Origin: Selaginella moellendorffii
Lineage: Eukaryota; Streptophyta; Lycopodiopsida; Selaginellales; Selaginellaceae
Direction: 5' to 3'
Length of the DNA stretch: 64,000 nt
Assembly (NCBI RefSeq): GCF_000143415.4
Contig: NW_003314282.1
Location: 40,188 to 104,187, forward strand
The notes below the pieces were generated by a model. The model did no database searches. It was given only the letters and a program-made list of their open reading frames with translations, and was not told the DNA's origin. Shown here one piece after another: positions 23,401 to 35,200 of the stretch; position 1 is the first letter of the stretch; the number at the start of each line of letters is the position of its first letter. Made by a program: the position numbers and the translations under genes.

Positions 23401-24499
23401 TTGGCAAACCTGTTAAGGTGCCGAGGTGAGATCACTAGGTGATCTTGTGGCTAAATAAGGACAAGGTCCTTGTTTAGGCTAAGGAATAAGGTTCCTAGTT
23501 CAAAGTGTTGATTTGAACTATTGATGATGGTGTGGCTTGGTCAAGGTGACCAAGTGGGAAAAGCACCTTAGGGAAATGAGCTATGTCATTGCGATGGTGT
23601 AGTGTGTCCAAGGAAAGTAGTCTCTAAAGAGACCCATGGGAGGGTCACAAAGTTGGGCCGTGGATAGAGCCCACAGCAGAAGATTACCTCAAGAAGGGGG
23701 GTAAAGATTTGGTGTTGTTTGGTGCAACAATCAACGGATAGGAGCAAACGATGAGTGGCCAAAATAGGGCCGTGGAATCCCTTGGAAGGAATCCAAGTGA
23801 CAAAGTTAGGCGAGGAACACTAATGTGTTGGACGCTAACAAATTGCGGGAAAGGAAGTGTGTTTCCAAGGATGGATTCCGAATTGCTCCGATTTGGCGAA
23901 AGTGGAAGCTCCAAAGAAGGGAGTGGTAAGGTAGCCAAATGATAGGGCCATGGACAGCCCTAGCACAAAGTATGATAAATGGAACTTAGTGCCTAAGGGG
24001 GCACGAAATAGAAGAGAGGATGATGGTGCCCTCAAATAATGAACTTCCTAGGATGGGGAAGTGGAGTTGCACAATCTGTGCAATGCAAGGTGTTGGAGAC
24101 ACCTAGGAAATTGACTTCCAAAAGTCAAAAGAGTAAAAGTTCCAAGGTGCAAACGTTCGATAGATGGAAATTGAGACTATTCGAGAAGGAGTAGTGGGAT
24201 TGACTTAGAGAAGGGGTCTCTAAGAGGTTTAGCGAGAACTAAACCAATAAAAGGAAAGAACCACTACACGTGGTCCAATCAGTCTCTAAGTTGGAGAGAC
24301 TACCCTCCTTAGAGGATGGGCAAGGCATAGTGAGCCTTTAGTGTCAAACCATTGACGAATATGGAAAAGGCATGGTGAGCTTTCAATGTCAAATTATTGA
24401 CAAATATTGGCTAGGTGCCAAGGATGGAAATGGTAACACATGCAGGTGTTACTTTATAAAATAGTTTATCGTTCGATGAGGACATCAAACTTCGTCTAT

Positions 24500-24511
24500 G
24501 GGTGGTGGAGT
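24500..24511 (+). other. polypurine tract of LTR-A element
   Basis: GGGTGGTGGAGT directly precedes the 3' LTR start TGTGAGACAC at 24,512; mostly purine with two T interruptions. Confidence 0.55.
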
Positions 24512-26077
24512 TGTGAGACACAAAATCCCTAGGCCCCAAAGTGGAGCCGGAAAGGGTGCCACGTGGTAGTGGCCGAAGCACGACGCGAGCAATAAGCAAG
24601 GCTCCAAAAAGGGACCCAAAAAGGACCAACACATGACACGTGGAAATGTCCGAGATGGAGTCCGAGATGGACCTGAAGTGGAGTCCGATATGGAGTCCGA
24701 GATGGAGTCTGAGATGGAGTCCGATATGGAGTCCGAGATGGAGTCCGAGATGGACCGAGATGGAGTCCAAGATGGACCCGAGGTGGAGTTCGAGATGGAC
24801 CCGAGATGGAGTCCGAGATGGACCCAAGATGGACCCGAGATGGAGTCCGAGATGGACCCGAGATGGACTCGAGATGGAGTCCGAGATGGAGTCTGAGATG
24901 GACCCGAGATGGAGTCCGAAGTCGAGACTGAGACCGGGACCGGGACCGAGACCGAGACCGAGATCGGGACTGAGACCAAGACCGAGGCCGAGGCCGAGAC
25001 CGAGACCGAGTCCGAGTCCGAGTCCGAGTCCGAGTCCGAGTCCGAGTCCGAGTCCAAGTCCAAGTCCGAGTTCGAGTCTGAGAGGGTGAAAGCCCAAAGC
25101 GTTCGTCTCCCAGACCCTGGGGGGTTTGGTGAGCTCCAAAAGTATAGTAGGGGGAGGACTGCAGTGGAGCCAGTTTGGCCAGGAAAGGCCAGTTTGGCCC
25201 AGGAAGGCCGGACCCAGTGTTGGGTGATGAGCTGCCCACTGGGAAGTCCAAGACTAGAGTGAACACGGACCGACAAGTGGGGTAGCTTCGTGAAGTGTTC
25301 AAGAGCTGGCTCTAGTTCCTCCGAGAGATCGACTGGCCGATGCTCCTAGTCCAAGTGTGGGTGGCACTACCTACTTGGATACCTGTCGTGGCTCAACGGA
25401 ACCTCGCTCTAAGCCCATGGCTAGAGCACCTAAAGGCGGAAGGCGGGGAGAGTACCCAGGTGGCTCGCGTAAGGCCACGGTGTTTCGAAATGTTGTCCCA
25501 AAGGCCCAGACTGTGGAAAGGAAGAGGAGCAGTCCTCTGGGGTAGTGAACAAGGACACAGTCGTGTGGTGAGGAAGTCCCAGAGGACCATGGGACTTAGT
25601 GGTCGGGCCTGTGGGCCTCGATCCAGTGGCAGTGTCGGCAAACACGGCCAGGGGTAGAAAGGGACTTAGTGGGGACTGACAGAGGGATATTGGGGAAGGC
25701 TATTCCCCTTGTTGGTGGGCATCCTAAGGATGCTAAGGAGTGGATCTGAGATGACCACTCACGGATGGTTTGCCTAGTCTTGGAGAGCCAAGACTGTGAT
25801 GCAAGTGGTATTGGACTACCAGTGTGGCAAAGGTGATTGGGCATAGCCTTAGCGTAACAGGCTGCCATGTCGGTGGTACCTTTGAGTGTCGGTCGTGGGA
25901 TCTGACACGTGGAGCACTTGGACCAAGTGCAAATGTTGAGTGGCATGGATGCCATTCTAGGGGCTAGCAAGTCCCAAGTCCTGAATTGGACTTATGGAGG
26001 TTGTGATTGAGACTCCTCCAAGTGGTCGGAGGTGTGGTTAAGTGACTAAAGTAGAATGGAAAATTTAATCTCTTACA
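24512..26077 (+). repeat. LTR-A, 3' LTR
   Basis: It is nearly identical to the 5' LTR outside the minisatellite. It lacks about 110 bp present in the 5' LTR between GGCCGAAGC and GCACGACGCGAG (compare 18,850-18,960 with 24,570-24,590), and has a shorter minisatellite. Confidence 0.88.
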
Positions 26078-26082
26078 TGAAG

Positions 26083-26601
26083 CACTAATAAAACTTTGCA
26101 CCCCTGTGATATATACATATCAAAGAGATGGTAAATAACCATCCAATCCAAATGTTGAAAGTTCATGTACGTCACAATCATCCCTTTGAAGGTTTAAACG
26201 AGCCATTCCACTCAACTATCTGACTATGAATGATAAATACTCATGAAAGTGTGGCATATCCTCAACCAAGATATCAAAACATGAAATGCCTTAATTATAA
26301 ATGCAAGATGATTATCTGAAAGAATCCACTCCAAACAAAAATGTTGGAATACCACTCGATTGAGGAGGAAGTACCTAACAGTAGTTGCAAATTCGCTAGC
26401 AAGAGCACCAATTTCTACTCAAGGAGTCAAGTAATCAGAAGCAATAATAACATACTCGTTACTAGTGATTGATCGTGGAAAAAGTCTTATTAAATCAAAC
26501 ACCATCAACTCAAATGAATGGGAAATTGCAATTGACTCTAACCATCCTTCTGCAACATGAGGGAGAGTATTACGAGCTTGGCACCAAATGCAACTACACA
26601 T
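26083..26601 (-). pseudogene. gypsy integrase N-terminal region and core
   Basis: The minus strand near 26,601 reads CSCIWCQARN (part of the HHCC zinc-binding module) and then SHSFELMVFDLIRLFPRS..NEYVIIASDYLTP, the opening of the catalytic core with its first aspartates (FDLI, SDYLT). Stops break the rest down to the LTR-A insertion site. Confidence 0.65.
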
Positions 26602-26959
26602 ATATCAGATAACGTCATATTGCATTTCCAGCAAATAGAAAGATCTATACAGTTTCTCAATCACAAGACGATGTTTTAAATACCCACATAAAATAGGAGA
26701 ATTATGGTAGGCATAGAGAAAATATGGAATAAAGATTGAAGACACCACCAACTGTAAATAATCATCAGGATTCATCCCCACAAAAAAAAGACCATCCTCA
26801 AAGTGATATTGAGAATGTAAATATCAAAATGGTAAGCCATTAGCAAGTGATGTAGAATTTTCAAACCCATTGTGAAGCTATCAAATCCATGGCTCAATCT
26901 TTTGAGCATCATGAACTTTATAAAGAGAAGGTAAATTTTGTTTTGCACCTTATGGACAC

Positions 26960-27896
26960 TAAATGTCAAGGACAACAACTGTTGATGGTATGGAATTTTT
27001 GTCCAAAAAATCCACATATGCTGGAATAACAAACTCGTAAAAAACATAAGAAGAGAGTGAAGAAGGAAGAGAAGTTTGAGAAAGGGCATCAACATCAGCT
27101 ATAAAACTCTCCAGGCGATGAACAATATCAAAATTATATATTTGAAGCTTCAAAGCTCACCAAGTAGTATGGCTAACTAAATTCTTCCGCTTCAATAATG
27201 AAATAATTGTAGCATGATCACCTTTTAGTAACATCCGAGAACCATGTAGATTTGCATGAAGTTTCTCAAAACCCCAACTGCTATTAAACATTCTTTCTTT
27301 GTTGTGGAGTAGTTCACCTCCACTAGTTGTAATGTACAGTTAATATATGTAATAGGATGGCATTGATTAAGCATACTCGGGCTCTCTTGCATCAACATCT
27401 AAGACCGATATCAGAAGTATCCACACGCAAAATGAAAAGTTGAATATAATCAGGATATACCAAAATCAGAGGAGTCGTCAATAGCCTTTTGAGATCTACA
27501 AACGCCCACTCACAATCCACAGATTAGATGAAAGATGATGTTGACAACTTCAACAACACTCGCAACGGTGCAGTGTGATCAAAAAAATAATCAACAAAAT
27601 GACTGAGATACTGCATCTTGCCTAGGAAGCCCTGTACATCATTTTCACACTTCGGAGTAGGAGACTTTAGAACAGTTAGAAGTTTGTCAAGATCAACTTG
27701 GAAACCTTCACAAGAAATAAAGTATCCAAGATAAGTCATATTTTTGGACCCAAATATGCATTTCGATCATTTCAGCTTTAAACCAACTTCTCGTAGTTGA
27801 TCCACAGACATATTCCTCCCATGTCCCCTCCAAATGAATGAAAATATCATCAATGAAGTCAACAGTCATCTCTAGCATATCGTAAAGAACCTTATC
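26960..27896 (-). pseudogene. gypsy reverse transcriptase (C-terminal part) and RNase H
   Basis: Minus-strand blocks: MDKVLYDMLEMTVDFIDDIFIH (the YxDD catalytic motif as FIDD), YLGYFISCEGFQVDLDK and VQGFLGKMQYLSHFV (the thumb region), then LQIYNFDIVHR..ADVDALSQ (the end of RNase H: Y.FDI.HR.G..N..ADALSR). The N-terminal half lies beyond the solo LTR-B at 27,901-29,047. Confidence 0.8.
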
Positions 27897-27900
27897 CATC

Positions 27901-29047
27901 TGTCGTGAATGTGACTTCAAGTATCGAAATTACCTGTCGGTCAGTCTTTACGAACACTCTTTCCTTACTACCACGACGGCAGAAGGTCGGTATTGCTGGA
28001 CCCTTTATTAGTCCCTCTTGTGCTAGTGGAGTTAATTGGGCATTTCGAGTGTATTTAGACCGGACGAGCATAAGGACGGAATTCTTATGTGTTATTAGCT
28101 AAGCATACTTAGCCCAGTAAGGAGTTCCCGTCTTGTTGTGTCTTGCATTTGCTAGTGACAAGAACCCCCACGATATTGAGATTGGTCCCTCAATATTCGC
28201 TAAATGATAGCTTACCATGTCTACCAAACACCCTCGCTATCATGCCCTTTGTGTTAGTTTCATTTCAGTCCCAAATGCTATTTATAGAAAGTGTCTAAAT
28301 TTGCTCATTTGGCATATTTATGGAATGTAGAGATCGTTTTAAACACAATGGTGTTCATCTCGTATCCAAATTTGCAATCTAAAGACATTCCATATTTAGT
28401 AAGTTTCAAGCTTGTCCTAGAGACTAACTTCTGATATTAAGGGAGGCTTGGGGTGAAAGCCCAAAGCGTGTGTTCCTCAAGGGGGGGGGGGCTATGGGGG
28501 GTTCTAAATGTATAGTAGGGATAGTGGGTAGGTTGGGCATGGCTGACCAACCTAAGGCATAGTTTAGCTCCCACTTGTATGCTCGTCTTTGTTTGGCATC
28601 TAGCTTAAATCTAAGCCCAAGTTCCATTCCATGCTAGCTAGTGGAGTACCTATGTCCTTATGTTAAGCCACCGGTATGCCGAAATAGCACTAGACTCTGT
28701 TTGGCTCCGTTTTGCATGCTGATCCTGGCATTGAGATGTTGGTTGCTCTAGGATTGTTCCAAGTTGCTCTAGGCTCCTATCCCTTCACTCCTTGGGTTAT
28801 ATGCTCAGGAGTCGTTCTGTGCTTTAGTGCTAATGCTCCTTGGCTCCATGCTTGGGAGTTTTGCACCGTTCCTTTGTTCAGTGGCCCAAGGCCCTGAACC
28901 TCGGGTTCTGCACCATTGTCCTATAAACACGTGGCATGTGACACATGGCATATAAAATGTGGCATATGGAGGGTTTAGGTTTTGCTTGATGGTGTTATCT
29001 TATGATAAATCATCATAATATAAAGGGTAAAAACCATGTATGCTACA
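27901..29047 (+). mobile_element. solo LTR-B, target duplication CCATC
   Basis: The 1,147-bp copy runs from TGTCGTGAATGTGAC to GTATGCTACA and is flanked by perfect CCATC at 27,896-27,900 and 29,048-29,052. It splits the reverse transcriptase of the gypsy host. It is more diverged than the copies at 31,049 and 36,219 and carries many C-to-T and G-to-A changes. No internal region remains, so it formed by recombination between the two LTRs of a former full element. Confidence 0.88.
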
Positions 29048-29052
29048 CCATC

Positions 29053-29560
29053 ATCTGCTGGAAAGTTGTTAAAGCATTGTTCAAACCATACAATATCACC
29101 AAGAATTAGTACAAACCAAATAGTGTACAAAAAGTAGTCTTAGGAATATTTTCTTCAACTATCGGTACTTGCTAGTACTTAAAAGCAAGATTTAACTTGG
29201 TGAACTAACAATTTTTCTCTAGACAATCCAAGAGATCAGTAGTGTGAGGAAGAGGGTACACATTCGGGATAATCACTTTGTTTAATAAACAATAGTTGAT
29301 GCAAAAATAAATACTCTGATCAGGCTTTGTCACAAAATGGGGTTTATATGCCCAAGGACTCCACAACTTTTGGATAACATCATTTTCCAACATTTCCTTG
29401 ACGTTTGCATGTAAAATCTTGATTTTTTTGAGTGACTAATGATGAATTAAAACCTTGATTGGACGAACATCCCTAGTTAGAATAGGATGACGTGTTACAA
29501 TCTTGGCCCCAAACGACAAATCAAATTCAAAGAGATTGGCATACTCCTTCATGAGCCAAT
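29053..29560 (-). pseudogene. gypsy reverse transcriptase, N-terminal part
   Basis: Minus-strand pieces: LFEFDLSFGAKIVTRHPI, then KEMLENDVIQKLWSPWAYKP and VTKPDQSIYFCINYCLLNKV..NVYPLPHT, matching the gypsy pattern (I..S.SP...P....KKDG..R.C.DYR.LN..T....YPLP). The segment nearest the insertion reads NNALTTFQ, which continues at 27,896 with the MDKVL block. Confidence 0.8.
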
Positions 29561-30636
29561 CAACTGATGCAATACAAAGACTGTCAGAGGGATTGGAAAT
29601 GGGAAGAGAGGAATAAATGGAAATATAAGATAAAGTAATAGGGAGACAAAAGTGATAGAAGTAGAAGGATGAAGAAGTACAAAAATGAGAGGAATAGAAG
29701 AAATATAAAGAAATATGACATAAGGGGGAGAAGCCTCAAAGTCACATTTGGCATGATTGTGCCACAACCAATTTATATCAAGGATGAGGTCAAAAGCTTA
29801 ACTTAGCATCACCCACAATGTTTGTAACTCAAGCTTAAAATCACCTACATACACAATTAGGTTTGCCTCATCCCATGCACATGTTACCATAAAGAATGAA
29901 AATTGGCTTTATTGCACGACACAAATGTAGATGGCAATGTCAAGCAATAGAAGGTAAACTCAAACTTATATCAACCAACACAGAGAAAATAATAGAAGAT
30001 TTTTTGTTATAAAAATGAGCTTGGAAAGTAATCATTGAATGAATTGATGTTGAGTGAGCCCCTTGATGATACTCCCGAAAGAAAGATAGAGGGGTCATTG
30101 ACTTATTCGTGCAAGGTCCTTCCACAATTGTTTGTATGTCCAAATGCATGTTTAAAGATGTCTGAGAGAATATTTTAATTTTTACGAGTGGTTGTGCTCA
30201 AACCATTATATGAATGCAGTGCCATCCCTTGGAGACACATGGGAAACTCATGTAAACCTCAAGCATCATCCTAAGAATGATATATGGCAATTACCGTGAA
30301 GTGATCAAATCAATAGTACATATTATCCCAAGATTCCCATGGAAGAATTCTGGTTGGATGCAAGGATTGGTAGCAAGAGTAGAATGAGATGTACCATATG
30401 CTGTAAATGTTGCCATTAACTGAGTCTGATTGTTTAGTTACAACCATATAGCATCGAGCAATTGCACCAATTACTACTCTAGAATCAAAGGAGGAGGAGG
30501 CTGCTACTCTACTATGAAGATGAATAAAAAGAAGTTGAGAAAAAGTTAGAAGAAAAAGAAGATTTAGACAATGTAAAAGCTAGATCTAAACCAAAAATAT
30601 TAAATCCTAGCACTCCTCAGGGACAATTAAAGTTAT
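29560..30636 (-). pseudogene. decayed gag/protease region of the gypsy element
   Basis: By position between primer site and reverse transcriptase this should be gag and protease. I see only short open stretches and no CCHC zinc knuckle or DTG protease motif. Confidence 0.35.
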
Positions 30637-30792
30637 TGTAGTGCATGTGATTATGGGATGAGATTTGGATATACTATCATTATGGATCCATACGATTTTG
30701 GGGGATAAATGGGGATAAAATAGCCACTAAAGGCCAAATAATTACTCCTTTTTCAGTTGGTTTAAGGGGAAAAAGATAGGATATGTTATATG

Positions 30793-30804
30793 TGGTATCA
30801 GAGC
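30793..30804 (+). other. primer binding site of the TRIM
   Basis: TGGTATCAGAGC, two bases after the LTR end; exact match to the plant tRNA-iMet complement over 12 bases. Confidence 0.85.
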
Positions 30805-32065
30805 AAATGGCATGATTCCTATTGATTAGTGGTTACTTAAAAATATAATATATCCTTGAGCAAGGTAAGTCCTTCCTTTTGATTGGTGGAGCATCCACGG
30901 ACAAAAGTATCCATTGTAGGACTATGGTATAGGTGGATAATTAATTGCCTCATATGGAATAGCTAGTTTACACAATGGAAGGATTGGTAGATTCAATGTA
31001 GAAATGGAAGTGTTGGTTCCTCTAAGCTTACTAAAGGTTGTTAGTTAATGTTGCGCATGTGACTTCGGGTATCGAAAGTTACCTGTCGACCAGTCCTTAC
31101 GGACACTCTTACCTTACTGCCACGATGGCAGGAGGTCGGTATTGCTGGACCTGTTATCAGTTTCCCACTTGAGCTAGTTGAGAAACTGGTCAATGACCAT
31201 GAACTTAGATTAGATAAACATAAGGTAGGAACCCTATGTGTTTCTTGCTGAGCATACTCGGCCTGGTTTGAGAAACTTGAGTCATTGGCTTGCACTTGCT
31301 AGTATCAAGAACCCCCGCGATATTGAGTTTGGTCCCTCAATATTGCTAGATGATAGCTTACCGTGTCTGCTAAACACCCTCGCTATCATGCCTTTTGTGT
31401 TAGTCTCATTTCGGTCCTAAATGCTATTTATGGAAAGTGTCCAGATTTGCTCATTTGGCATATCTGCGGAATGTAGAGATTGTCCTGAACACAATGGTGT
31501 TCGTCCCGTGCCCAAATTCGCAATCTAGGGACATTCCATATTTAGTAAGTTTCGAGTTTGTCCCAGAGACTAACTCCTGATACTAAGGGAGGCTTGGGGT
31601 GAAAGCCCAAAGCGTGTGTTCCTCAAGGGGGGGGGGGGGGGCTGTGGGGGGTTCCAAATGTATAGTAGGGATAGTGGGTAGGTCGGGCATGGCTGACCAA
31701 CCTGAGGCATAGTCTAGCTCCCGCTTGCGTGCCTGTCCTTGTTCTGCGTCCGGCTTGGGTCTAATCCCAAGTTCCATTCCATGCTAGTTGGTGGAGTACC
31801 CATATCCTCACGTTAGGCCACCGGTATGCCGAAATAGCGCCAGACTCCATTTGGCTCCGTTTTGCGTGCTGGTCCTAGCATTGGGATGCTGGTTACTCTA
31901 GGACTGTTCCAAGTCGCTCTGGGCTCCTGTCCCTTCGCTCCTTGGGCTTCATGCTCGGGAGTTGCTCCGTGGTTCGGTTCCGTCACTCCTCGGCTTTAAG
32001 CTTGGGAGTTTGGCACTGTTCCTTCGTTCAGTGGCCCAAGGCCCTGAACCTCAGGTTCCTATGGA

Positions 32066-32114
32066 CACGTGGCATGGACACGTGGCATGTGACACGTGGC
32101 ATCTGTCACGTGGC
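32066..32114 (+). promoter_or_regulatory. four tandem G-box/ABRE-type sites in LTR-B
   Basis: CACGTGGC occurs at 32,066-32,073, 32,079-32,086, 32,093-32,100 and 32,107-32,114, at steps of 13, 14 and 14 bp. CACGTGGC is the classical G-box/ABA-response core bound by plant bZIP and bHLH factors. The same array is in the 3' LTR (37,234-37,282). Regulation of the LTR by ABA, drought or light is an inference. Confidence 0.7.
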
Positions 32115-32145
32115 ACAAAGAGGGTTTAGGTTCCGCTTCGTGGTG

Positions 32146-32174
32146 TTATCCTATGGTAAATCACCATAGGATAA
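32146..32174 (+). other. perfect 12-bp hairpin near the LTR-B 3' end
   Basis: TTATCCTATGGT, loop AAATC, ACCATAGGATAA. It lies 24 bp before the LTR end. Copies: 37,314-37,342 and 40,548-40,576 perfect, 45,689-45,717 with one change, 28,995-29,023 with compensating changes. A role in RNA 3'-end formation, dimerisation or strand transfer is possible but not shown. Confidence 0.85.
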
Positions 32175-32200
32175 AGGGTCAAAACCACGTGCGCTACATT

Positions 32201-32211
32201 TGGTATCAGAG
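32201..32211 (+). other. primer binding site of LTR-B element
   Basis: TGGTATCAGAG follows the LTR end by two bases; it matches the tRNA-iMet complement for 11 bases and diverges after. Confidence 0.85.
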
Positions 32212-35200
32212 GTTGAGCCTCAGCGAGTACTATACAATGAGATTGGGCAACTAGTCTCGTTGCATACGCAGAGATGAAAACGATGATCTGAGTGGGTACA
32301 TGTTTGGTGCAAAAGGCTTTGCAATCGTTTCTCGGGTATGGATCTTGGTTACCTTATTGTACTTTATGACGTGAGCTTGAGCTTGGGCTCACAAGAGGGA
32401 TTGAGTTGTTCCATTCGCACGAGTTTGAGATTGGGCTCGTGAGTGAGGCACATTAGCAACTCGAGGATACACTTTGAGTTGGCAGGATTAATGTTAGCTT
32501 ATCGGTCGTTCCATGGGTTGTTCCAATGGTTCCATGAGTTGTTCCTTGTACCATGGGTAAAAGCAAACCTTCCATGAGTTTGCTATGAGTGGCAAATAGG
32601 CTGGTCTGTAGCTATTTAGCACGGCACTAGTGGATCCTACCTAGGCATGATTATAAGTGGATCAATCAAGACTATAGGGATTAGTCTATTGATTTAAGTA
32701 GTCATTGCCGTGCTCTCTCATAAACTTTTCTTGGATTGAATTGAAGGCAGTGCGAACGCAAGCTTGAGGTTTAGTCAAAGATGAGACCGAAAAGAGAGTC
32801 ATCGGGGACGAACACGTAAATCATCTTCTCTTTTTGGAGAGATGATTTGCAACGAGGTGTGACTCATTGCTCGTGTTCACATCATGCAATCAAGAGTCCC
32901 TACCTTGATGCATGTTGGAGATGAAGATCTTACAAATGGTGAGTTGTGGGATGGATAGCGGTGAAATGTTATACCATTTTGTCTAGGCTTGCTATAGAAG
33001 ACTAGGGCTGCAATGCTCAATTCTTTTCCGAGGAACCTTGCTATTGCTCCTTGAGTAGCTTGGTGTTGGATTAGTGTTGAGTTTAGTCAAAAAGAGAGTG
33101 GCATGAGTTTGTCCGTGTTATGAACAAAAGTTAGTGATGTTGGTGTTGTAAATCTCTATCGGTGGAGTGTGGCATTTATGTTGCATTTTGTCGAATTGAG
33201 TTGGCACTTGATACTCACATAAACTTTTGAAGTAATGACATTGGCATTGCTCGTGGTGTTGCTCAATTGATGATTAAGTCATTGTGATTTCCATATCATA
33301 TCCATATGATAATGAGCAATGTGTTTACGAAGTTGCTTGGTTAAATGATAATCAACCCCAAAGTGGTTGATGGTGAAGCTAGTCTACTTGCAAGTAGTAG
33401 CATTGTAGTAGCTTTGACGGAATTCTCAATAATGGTCCATTATGCTAAGCTTAAATTGGTATGTTGTTCCTTTGAGAGTTAGCCCATAAGGTGTTGGAAA
33501 GGGTTATAGCATTCACTTGCTATGCCTTGTCGGTTTTTCCATTAGCACTTGGAGTAGATTATTGGATGGAGAAGGTGTGTAGTTGAGGCATTGACATCGC
33601 TAACACTTGTGTTAGTGGGAATGGCATTATTATTTCGAGTGATGAGGAATTTTCCTTGAGCTTGATTTTCCATGTCATTTTTCTTGTTAGTGTTTTGGCT
33701 TCACATTGGATCTTGAAGGTGATTGAAGAAGAGTGTTAGTGCAATGTGGATATCCAAAGATGTGGTCTTTGTGATCAAGCTTTAGATGTTCATTTTGCAT
33801 TTTGTGGATGTCGGTGTTGGATGTCAGAAGTATGGGTAGAAAGATGTTCGAGGCTTAAGCATACTATGGGTCATGAGAATTTGTGTTGAGGTGAGCCTAT
33901 GTGAAGTTGTTAAGTAGGAGGAAGTTGGTTGAGTCTTGAAAGTTTGCATTCCTAGACTAAGAATCATTCTTTCTCTAGGATGGAAAATTTTTCACAAATT
34001 TTCTTAGACTTTTCCAATGGCTGATCTGTTATCACTTTGTTCGAAAACCATTCCGTTTTCGTAAGCCAGTACAAACTAGTGAAGGGGTTGGAGTTTTGCT
34101 AAAGGATTGGTCTCGGATACTAACTAAAGTATCTTCGACCTTGGTTAGTTTAGTTGCTAGAAAGCTTTGAGTGGTGATACACTCGTGCTTTCTTCTAGCT
34201 TTGTTCTAGTGTTTATGGCATTGAAGTGATGCCTTGTCATTGACATTGTTGATGTTGAGATTTTAGTGAAATGAGATCTCTCTCCACAAGATTGATGTCA
34301 CGTTCAAATGAACTGAGTGGCAAGTTTGAGTTAATTGTGTTTTAGACGAGATTGTTTAGTAGAGGTTGAGCTTTGACTTTTCCTTGAAAAATGACTTAGT
34401 CATGGACTATGCTAACTCTACAAGCGGAAGAGTTAGTGATTGATATTGGAATGTTTGAATCTTTATTGGATTTGAATTGAGATATATCAATCATTGATGA
34501 TTCTTCTTGTGCTTGTTATGACGTGAGTTACGTCTTGCTATGGAAGGAATCATGGAGGATTGATTAGATGATCACTTGTTGAGCATAACTTCGTTATACT
34601 TAGCTTTTGGATTGATGCAGAAATGCTCTTCATTAGTTTTGGCATTATGAAGTTTAGCTTATGGATGTGTTGAGGAGGATATTGTGGGTTGTACCATAAT
34701 TTCTTCTTTAGCATTGAAGTTAGTTCATGCGAGACTTGTGATCATTGTTAAACAAGGCTTAGCTATAAACTTCTTCGAACTTTTGGTTCTTTGAGTTTTC
34801 ATGCTCATTGTACCATTTGCTTAGGAGTTGTTGGGGGAAGGCATTTTGGCTCATTCGCTTCGATGTTGACGTTAGTATTTGCATCTAGCAATCATTGGTG
34901 ATGATTGACTATCATCTAAGATAGTTGATTATCCTTGTCAAGAGTTTTGCTTGATTATTGTTGATATCGAATGATTTGCCGTTCTTCGGGATGGTGGATT
35001 CCTTCTTTGACAATGATTATGCATTACTGCATTGATGGGATGATTGATGATCTTTCATGATAGTTAGTTGTTTTCTTTGATAGCTTATGGCTTTTCGCAA
35101 TATCACATGTTCTTTGTGATTTGCTCTGGATTGGTCTCTTGGGTTTGAGATATCAGTAGGATGTTGCTGACACTTGCTTAGGCAACTTGAGTTCCTTGGT

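Larger units (their letters stand above)
18790..26077 (+). mobile_element. full LTR-A element (non-autonomous), target duplication TGAAG
   Basis: The 7.29-kb element is bounded by TGTGAGACAC at 18,790 and CTCTTACA at 26,077. It is flanked by the perfect 5-bp duplication TGAAG (18,785-18,789 and 26,078-26,082). It has LTRs of 1,687 and 1,566 bp, a primer site directly behind the left LTR and a purine tract before the right one. The interior (20,477-24,511) is about 4.0 kb with only short accidental frames and no gag, protease, reverse transcriptase or integrase motif. This is the pattern of large non-autonomous LTR elements (LARDs), mobilised by enzymes from elsewhere. It sits inside gypsy integrase. 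Confidence 0.88.
31049..32198 (+). repeat. LTR-B, 5' LTR
   Basis: Borders TGTTGCGCATG and GTGCGCTACA. Contains GGTGAAAGCCCAAAGCG (31,598), a poly-G run (31,627-31,640), the GTATAGTAGGG block, the GTACCC...GTTAGGCCACCGG block (31,797), four G-boxes (32,066-32,114) and a perfect hairpin (32,146-32,174). Confidence 0.92.
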
